DNA of 57,152 bases from Marinoscillum sp. (lineage in GTDB: Bacteria > Bacteroidota > Bacteroidia > Cytophagales > Cyclobacteriaceae), in the NCBI GenBank assembly GCA_024305105.1, contig JAMWZA010000016.1, positions 1 through 57,152 of the forward strand, in the 5' to 3' direction. A program made the translations under genes and the position numbers. The notes beneath the pieces are model-generated. The model was not told the origin of the DNA. It made no database searches and saw only the letters and a program-made list of their open reading frames with translations. Shown here one piece after another: positions 52,043 through 57,152 of this stretch. The first letter of the stretch is position 1, and every line of letters begins with the position of its first letter.

Positions 52043-52585
52043 ATGGGCAAACAATTTGATTTCATCTCCGAGGAACAGCAAGAATTCATCGAACAGCAAA
52101 AGATCTTCTTCGTTGGCACTGCAGCCAGTGACGGTCGGGTGAATGTATCACCAAAAGGAACGGACTCGTTTCGGGTGATCAGCTCTCATAAAATTGTATG
52201 GCTCAACCTCACTGGAAGTGGCAATGAAACTGCCGCGCATTTATTGAAAAATGACCGCATGACCATTATGTTTTGTGCGTTTGAAGGCAAGGCCATGATT
52301 ATGCGGCTATACGGTTATGCGAAGATCTATCACGAGCGAGATGCAGAGTTTGGTGAGTACATGCCGCTATTTCCTCCTAATGTCGGCGCACGCCAGATCA
52401 TTGAAATGGAAGTAGATATGGTTCAGACTTCCTGTGGTTTTGCCGTGCCGTTTATGGATTACAAAGAGGAACGCACTACATTAAACGACTGGTCGGCCAA
52501 GCAAGGGCGTGAGCGAATAGAAGAGTACTGGAAAAACAAAAACCAGCAGAGTATTGATGGGTTTGAAACGAAGGTATTAGGGTGA
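52043..52585 (+). CDS. PNPOx-like FMN-binding protein
   Basis: 180 residues with the PNPOx split barrel: FVGTAASDGRVNVSPKGTD (FMN region), VWLNLTGSGNETAAHL, MTIMFCAFEGKAMIMRLYG. The C-terminal VQTSCGFAVPFMDYKEER region belongs to the stand-alone flavoproteins of the family, so it is not the vitamin B6 oxidase itself. Start ATG follows AACAATCTACACC, which is duplicated upstream at 51377. Confidence 0.85.
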   Translation: MGKQFDFISEEQQEFIEQQKIFFVGTAASDGRVNVSPKGTDSFRVISSHKIVWLNLTGSGNETAAHLLKNDRMTIMFCAFEGKAMIMRLYGYAKIYHERDAEFGEYMPLFPPNVGARQIIEMEVDMVQTSCGFAVPFMDYKEERTTLNDWSAKQGRERIEEYWKNKNQQSIDGFETKVLG

Positions 52586-52815
52586 TGAGTGGTGATCATG
52601 TTGTGACATAAGCGTCATTGTGATTAAGGCAATCTTTCTCTTAGAAATACCGTCAGACTGCTTCATTTCATTCGCAGTGACGGTGTGTCAAAATGGACGG
52701 TGCTCTAAAGAATCACTTCGTTGATGAATCTTGGCGGTTTAGGAACGTCATACCTGCAAAGGCAGGAATCCCATCCAAACAAACCAACTGTTTTTCATCG
52801 TCATCCAGGAATCAC
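52586..52815. repeat. spacer with degenerate dispersed repeats
   Basis: Two pieces resemble repeats scattered in many bacterial genomes: GACTGCTTCATTTCATTCGCAGTGACGG around 52655-52684 (read in parts) and GTCATACCTGCAAAGGCAGGAATCC near 52747-52771, the latter with a CCTGC/GCAGG stem. No gene. Confidence 0.4.
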
Positions 52816-53694
52816 TTAATCAAACAATCCAGTGCTCAAATACCGTTCACCGGTATCACACACGATAAAGACAATAACGCCTTCATCGATGGTTGCGGCT
52901 ACCTGTAGGGCTGCTGTAAGTGCTCCACCACTGCTCATGCCGGAGAGTATGGCTTCCTCCTTCGCGAGTCTTCGAGCCATCATGCGCGCATTACCCTCAC
53001 TCACATCGATCACCTGATCTACACGAGTTGGTTCGAAGATTTTTGGCAAAAACTCTGGTGACCATCTGCGGATGCCGGGGATAGAAGAACCTTCAGTTGG
53101 CTGTGTTCCGACAATCTGAATGTTTTCATTCTGCTCTTTGAGGTAGCGAGACACGCCCATGATCGTACCTGTAGTACCCATGGCCGAAACGAAGTGAGTG
53201 ACTTTACCTTCCGTATCTCGCCAGATCTCAGGACCTGTAGTTTTGTAATGCATGCCATAGTTGTCAGGATTGGCAAACTGGTTAAGCATAAAGTAACCTT
53301 GGTTGGCGGCCATGTCCTCTGCCTGTTCTCTGGAATACTCGATGGTCTTTTCTGCAGGGGTGAGGATCACTTCGGCTCCATAGGCTTTCATGGCCTGAAT
53401 CCGTTCTTTGGTGCTGTTCTCAGGCATGAGCAGGGTCATTTTCAGTCCTGCTGATTGAGCGATCATTGCCAGCGCAATACCGGTATTCCCACTGGTAGCT
53501 TCTACCAGTTTATCGCCTTTTTTGATGTCCCCGCGTTTCAGTGCTTCGGAGATCATCCCATAGGCTGCTCGATCTTTTACACTTCCGCCCGGATTTTGCC
53601 CTTCTAGTTTTCCGTAGATTTTAACATCCGGGTTTTTATTGATCCGAGTGATTTCCACCAGCGGTGTATTGCCGATTAAATCGAATAATTTCAT
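52816..53694 (-). CDS. cysM: cysteine synthase (CysM type)
   Basis: 292 residues, a PLP enzyme making cysteine from O-acetylserine and sulfide or thiosulfate. PLP lysine is Lys40 in GGSVKDRAAYG; the phosphate cradle is GTTGTIMG; the substrate loop is TSGNTGI. The QNPGGSVKDR and ATSGNTGIALAM motifs and 292-residue length fit CysM rather than CysK. The start lies 12 bp downstream of cysE, so the two form the cysteine operon. Confidence 0.9.
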   Translation of the reverse strand: MKLFDLIGNTPLVEITRINKNPDVKIYGKLEGQNPGGSVKDRAAYGMISEALKRGDIKKGDKLVEATSGNTGIALAMIAQSAGLKMTLLMPENSTKERIQAMKAYGAEVILTPAEKTIEYSREQAEDMAANQGYFMLNQFANPDNYGMHYKTTGPEIWRDTEGKVTHFVSAMGTTGTIMGVSRYLKEQNENIQIVGTQPTEGSSIPGIRRWSPEFLPKIFEPTRVDQVIDVSEGNARMMARRLAKEEAILSGMSSGGALTAALQVAATIDEGVIVFIVCDTGERYLSTGLFD

Positions 53695-53706
53695 AGATTT
53701 TGCTAA

Positions 53707-54540
53707 TTAAGCCTGCTTTACCACTATCAACTCCGATTTGTCTTCTGACTCGTCATGCAGTGTCGCTTTGTAGTAAACTCTGGAATTGGGCGGAATTGTT
53801 TTCGTGAGCCACACATTACCACCCACGGTGGAGTTTTTTCCAATGCGTGTTTTGCCGCCTAGGATGGTCGCTCCGGCATAAATCACCACATGATCTTCGA
53901 TGGTTGGGTGACGTTTCACTTTTGCATCTTTCTTGTCCACACTAAGCGCACCGAGTGTTACTCCCTGGTAGATCTTGACATGTTTGCCAATGATGGTCGT
54001 TTCTCCGATCACGATTCCTGTACCATGGTCGATGCAGAAGTATTCCCCAATAATGGCATTGGGGTGAATGTCGATCCCCGTTTTACTGTGGGCATGTTCG
54101 GTGATAATCCGTGGAATATTTTTTACGCCAAGTAGTGCTAGCTCATGAGCTAGTCGATAGGAAGCGATGGCATAGAATCCCGGATATGAACGAATGATTT
54201 CCGAATGATCAGTAGCCGCAGGGTCACCTGCATACATCGCATCAATGTCCTTTTCAAGTCGGGCATAGAGGGTTGGTAAACTGTCAAAAAACGCTTCGAT
54301 GACTTCTTCCTGCGTTTCTCCTTCCAATGCAATGTTTCTAAGGAGCACATCCCGCATTTTTTGTTGGAGGCTGGTCAGTATTTGCTCGACCTGCTTTTCA
54401 GATTCCACCCGATGACTCGAAAAATCTGGAAATAAAACACCTAGCAGCTCATTGAAAAAGCTAATGATCGCGGCTTTAGTGGGTATTTTGGTGTACTCCT
54501 GATGGGAGTCGTATATTTTCTTGATGAATGATTCTTTCAT
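53707..54540 (-). CDS. cysE: serine O-acetyltransferase (EpsC/CysE type)
   Basis: 277 residues. A helical N-terminal part (to about 130) precedes the left-handed beta-helix of hexapeptide repeats (HPNAIIGEYFCIDHGTGIVIGETTIIG, HVKIYQGVTLGALSVD, VVIYAGATILGGKTRIGKNSTVGG, read in parts). His in IDHGTG and HAHSKTGIDIHP are the usual active-site region. It makes O-acetylserine for cysM next door. Start ATG chosen. Confidence 0.92.
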   Translation of the reverse strand: MKESFIKKIYDSHQEYTKIPTKAAIISFFNELLGVLFPDFSSHRVESEKQVEQILTSLQQKMRDVLLRNIALEGETQEEVIEAFFDSLPTLYARLEKDIDAMYAGDPAATDHSEIIRSYPGFYAIASYRLAHELALLGVKNIPRIITEHAHSKTGIDIHPNAIIGEYFCIDHGTGIVIGETTIIGKHVKIYQGVTLGALSVDKKDAKVKRHPTIEDHVVIYAGATILGGKTRIGKNSTVGGNVWLTKTIPPNSRVYYKATLHDESEDKSELIVVKQA

Positions 54541-54766
54541 AACTAACGCAGTAGACGTTTGATGGCAAGTATACCTGCCATTTGCATGGTAAACTTGGTT
54601 TTTGCACAGTAGACTTACCTAACGGTAAAAATAAAGCGATGTTTAAGAGTAAAGGTCGTCAAGACAGCATTTGTTCCAGTTAAAATATTATTATGCTCAA
54701 AGTTATAAGTTGATTTGATGGTCTTTAGACTAACCCGTAAAACTTAGTTACCAAAAAAACCCGAGC

Positions 54767-55684
54767 CTAATTGTTGTACTTTTCCAGAATCTCAGGGTCC
54801 AACGCAGGTTCTGCCATGAGCCACTGTTTGACATTGCCTTTATCCCAGCGATAGAGCCAGCTAACACCCCATTCGCCGATGTGGTAATCGACATGGTCAT
54901 ACGCAGGATCTTTCAGCGCTTCTTCCAGATTGATGAACTCATAACCTTGATCTTGTAATCCTTTATAAATAGCTCCGAGGTAGTCAGCATTGAGTGGGTT
55001 GACATGGCATAGAAAGGTGTGTGGAATCTCCCGACCAAGCGTGCTATCGGCTACTTCTTCAAACCACGCAAACATTTTGAGTGTATGTGCTACATAGGCT
55101 TCACCAATTGCTTTCATTTCGGTTGTGTCACTATTTAAGACGGCATTGGCATAAACCTTATTAAAAACATAATCGCTGCTTTCGACGGTTACCGGAGCAA
55201 TTATATAGCCTTCCTGAGCCAGAAAGGACTCAAAGTCAGCTCTTGTGGTACTATCCGGTCCGGTGTTTAGAAATGGATGTCTAAAATACCGCATTTGTGA
55301 ACCATTTGCTTCCAGCAGCTGGGAAGTGTAAACTCCGCCTTTCAATACTTCTGCTTTGAAGTCTTCGAGCGGGGTATTGTACAAAGAAGGATGACTGTAA
55401 GTATGATTGCCTAAGTCCATTCCGGCTTTTAGCCAGTCTTCTAAGATTTGTTTTCGATCGGCTTCTTCATTTCCACGAAAGAGTTTATCTTCATTCACAA
55501 AGCCAATGGCTGGAATACCGTAGGTCAAAGCAGTATCCAATACTTGTCTATTGACTTGCTGTATGTGTGCCAGATCTTTGAAAGGCCCATTGCTGATTAA
55601 GTCATCAATGGTGATGACCACCTGTTTTTGGGCAGCTAACTTGAGTGAAACAAGCACTGCCAGTAGTACGATGTATTGTTTCAT
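54767..55684 (-). CDS. polysaccharide deacetylase family protein
   Basis: About 305 residues from MKQYIVLLAVLVSLKLAAQKQ, signal peptide present; the ATG at 55723 adds 13 residues. NodB-type motifs: ITIDDL (metal Asp pair), GNHTYSHP (the His-x3-His ligands) and YFRHPFLNTG. A carbohydrate esterase 4 enzyme acting on cell-wall or extracellular glycan. The C-terminal part (INLEEALKDPAYDH to DKGNVKQWLM) is a family extension. Single gene. Confidence 0.88.
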   Translation of the reverse strand: MKQYIVLLAVLVSLKLAAQKQVVITIDDLISNGPFKDLAHIQQVNRQVLDTALTYGIPAIGFVNEDKLFRGNEEADRKQILEDWLKAGMDLGNHTYSHPSLYNTPLEDFKAEVLKGGVYTSQLLEANGSQMRYFRHPFLNTGPDSTTRADFESFLAQEGYIIAPVTVESSDYVFNKVYANAVLNSDTTEMKAIGEAYVAHTLKMFAWFEEVADSTLGREIPHTFLCHVNPLNADYLGAIYKGLQDQGYEFINLEEALKDPAYDHVDYHIGEWGVSWLYRWDKGNVKQWLMAEPALDPEILEKYNN

Positions 55685-55730
55685 TACTATAAAAATAGTA
55701 ATACCAGTTTGATTACAAACCAAAACAAAA

Positions 55731-55767
55731 AGTTTATCTCAAAACCACTAGGATTTTGAGATAAACT
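55731..55767 (-). terminator. strong hairpin, likely terminator of the right-edge permease
   Basis: AGTTTATCTCAAAA (55731-55744) and TTTTGAGATAAACT (55754-55767) are a perfect 14-bp inverted repeat with a 9-base loop. On the minus strand it is followed by TTTTTGTTTTGG. It lies about 150 bp after the FtsX-type gene and before the deacetylase gene on the same strand. Confidence 0.65.
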
Positions 55768-55913
55768 GAGTTCTCATTTAAAGACTTTTTTTAAGGTTTT
55801 TGTCATTTCGACCTAAGGAAAAATCTTCCTCTAATTTGACGTTAAGATCAAAAGGGAGTTCTCTTTAAATGCCGAGATGATATTCGTCAACTTAAATGCC
55901 ATTACGTTCAGGA

Positions 55914-57152
55914 TTACTCATATTTTAAATTATCAGCTGGATTGCTGGTCGCAGCTCGCAAAGCATGGTACCCGGTAGTAAGAATGGTAATGCCGGCTAT
56001 CAGCAACAATACCAGCACGTACAGTAAGAAATTCATGTTTACGTGATATTCAAAGGTTCCCAGCCATTCACTCATAAAGTAGTAAGCAATACCAAATGCT
56101 GGTAAAGCACCTACTGCCACAAGAATTAGAAAATCTTTAACAAGTAGTGATACCAACCCGGAAACTTCCGCTCCTAAGACCTTGCGGATGCTGATTTCTT
56201 TGGTACGCTGCTCGGCGATAAAAGAAGCCAGTCCCAAAAGTCCTAAACAGGAAATGAAGATCATCATCACCGAAAACCCAAGAAACAATGTACCTCGAAG
56301 TTGATCTTCTTCATATTGTTCCATAAAATCCTGATCGAGGAAGCTGTATTCGAAAGGCTTGTTGGGGAAAACCTCAGTCCATGCGCTTTCTATTGAGGAA
56401 ATGCCTGCGTCCAGATTGCCACTTACTTTGATGAGGGCATTGGAGTTGTTGACACTCGGAATGAAAAGCAAAGCTTCAATTGGCTCGTAAAGTGAGCGTT
56501 GGTGAAAGTCTTTGACCACACCGATGACCTTGTGAAACTTGGTGCTGTCCTGATCAAACTGAAACCGCTTGCCAATGGCCTTGTCCCAACCCATTCGTGC
56601 AATCATGGCTTCATTGACCAGTACTGCAGTGGCAGTATCAGTAGGGTACTGAGGGTCGATATTTCTTCCTTCAGCTATTTCGATTCCTAGTACGGGCACA
56701 TAATCGTAATCAATCCCGTAGGAATCGACTCCATAATTTTCCATGACTCCTTCGTTGGTTTCTACCGACATCACATTTTTTCCAAATCCGCGTCCTGGAG
56801 TGGTAGTGGCCGTCGCAGCATCTTTGATGTTCGGGTCCTGGAGGAGTTGATTTTTAAGGACAGGCCATTTTTCGCGTGCATTTGGGTTGTCCAGTACCAC
56901 ACGCAATACACGATCCTTGTCAAAACCCAGGTCCTTATTCCTTAGATACTGCATTTGATCATAAATCACCAACGTGCCGATCAGCATGAAAATGGAGATC
57001 GAAAACTGAACTCCAACCAGAATGCTCCGAAGCAGTTTATTCCCAGATTTACCACCTTTTCCTTTGAGCACGGCTGCTGGTTTGAATGATGACAAGTAAA
57101 ATGCAGGATAGCTTCCGCTCAAAACTCCGGTTATCAGCAGCATAATTAAAAT
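55914..57152 (-). CDS. MacB/FtsX-type ABC permease, 5' part outside window
   Basis: The C-terminal about 410 residues of a second permease of the same family as 6387-8807. It includes ILVGVQFSISIFMLIGTLVIYD, the second MacB_PCD domain with MGWDKAIGKRF, GVVKDFHQRSLYEPI and the last FtsX bundle RTKEISIRKVLGAEVSGLVSL, ending ATSNPADNLKYE. The internal Met at 57143 is not a credible start; the gene runs off the right edge. Paralogue of the permease next to the LytS/LytTR pair. Confidence 0.9.
   Translation of the reverse strand: MLIMLLITGVLSGSYPAFYLSSFKPAAVLKGKGGKSGNKLLRSILVGVQFSISIFMLIGTLVIYDQMQYLRNKDLGFDKDRVLRVVLDNPNAREKWPVLKNQLLQDPNIKDAATATTTPGRGFGKNVMSVETNEGVMENYGVDSYGIDYDYVPVLGIEIAEGRNIDPQYPTDTATAVLVNEAMIARMGWDKAIGKRFQFDQDSTKFHKVIGVVKDFHQRSLYEPIEALLFIPSVNNSNALIKVSGNLDAGISSIESAWTEVFPNKPFEYSFLDQDFMEQYEEDQLRGTLFLGFSVMMIFISCLGLLGLASFIAEQRTKEISIRKVLGAEVSGLVSLLVKDFLILVAVGALPAFGIAYYFMSEWLGTFEYHVNMNFLLYVLVLLLIAGITILTTGYHALRAATSNPADNLKYE

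Noticed and set aside
1-57152. CRISPR array, prophage, tRNA or rRNA genes
   Set aside because: Looked for regularly spaced repeats, integrase or capsid genes and cloverleaf sequences; none seen apart from the tmRNA.

Overview
The window looks like a chromosomal segment of a Bacteroidota bacterium, probably of the Cytophagales/marine gliding type. This is inferred from the tmRNA tag (GESNYAMAA, typical of the phylum), a TTG-N18-TAnnTTTG promoter in front of ssrA, generally absent Shine-Dalgarno sequences, many LytS/LytTR two-component pairs, stand-alone MacB/FtsX-type permeases and multi-PAS kinases with the SHDLQEPLR dimerisation box. I could not place the genus.

Layout. (1) 1-5.5 kb: the end of a small transposon-like repeat, then a LytS kinase/LytTR regulator pair (1595-3385) bracketed by two paralogous secreted three-repeat proteins of unknown function (341-1585 and 4207-5445), with a decayed hicA and intact hicB between them. 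(2) 5.6-12.2 kb: a CPXCG zinc-ribbon protein coupled to a PNPOx-like flavoprotein, an 813-residue MacB/FtsX-type permease, a second LytTR/LytS pair and a lipoprotein serine hydrolase. (3) 12.7-32.4 kb: a signalling block of five PAS-rich or membrane histidine kinases (up to 12 PAS domains in one protein), a REC-PAS-HK, a single-domain receiver and a CheB-CheR-PAS-HK fusion, interrupted by the tmRNA gene (20693-21087, minus). (4) 32.4-39.7 kb: repeat-rich spacers, a decayed mscS fragment and an intact mscS about 2.4 kb apart, envelope proteins in 4-bp-overlapping pairs, an LVIVD-repeat lipoprotein and a THUMP methyltransferase. (5) 39.9-52.6 kb: mostly single housekeeping or stress-type genes (thioredoxin-like, GNAT, RluA-type pseudouridine synthase, radical SAM, DinB-like, pirin, hydrolase, phosphoesterase), a frameshifted mepB, and a RelE/ParE toxin-antitoxin pair lying between a partial and a complete copy of the same flavoprotein gene. 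(6) 52.8-57.2 kb: a cysE-cysM cysteine-synthesis operon, a polysaccharide deacetylase, and an MacB/FtsX-type permease running off the right edge.

Two non-autonomous mobile-element families are visible. One has GGCCTGCTGAAAA ends (three copies: 1-51, 14095-14353 with a perfect 7-bp target duplication, and 35714-35800). The other is a 184-bp element with 22-bp inverted ends at 32633-32816. No complete transposase, prophage, CRISPR array, tRNA or rRNA was seen. The most distinctive unexplained unit is the LytS/LytTR pair flanked by its two paralogous secreted proteins, whose upstream regions share a sequence motif at nearly the same distance from the start codon.
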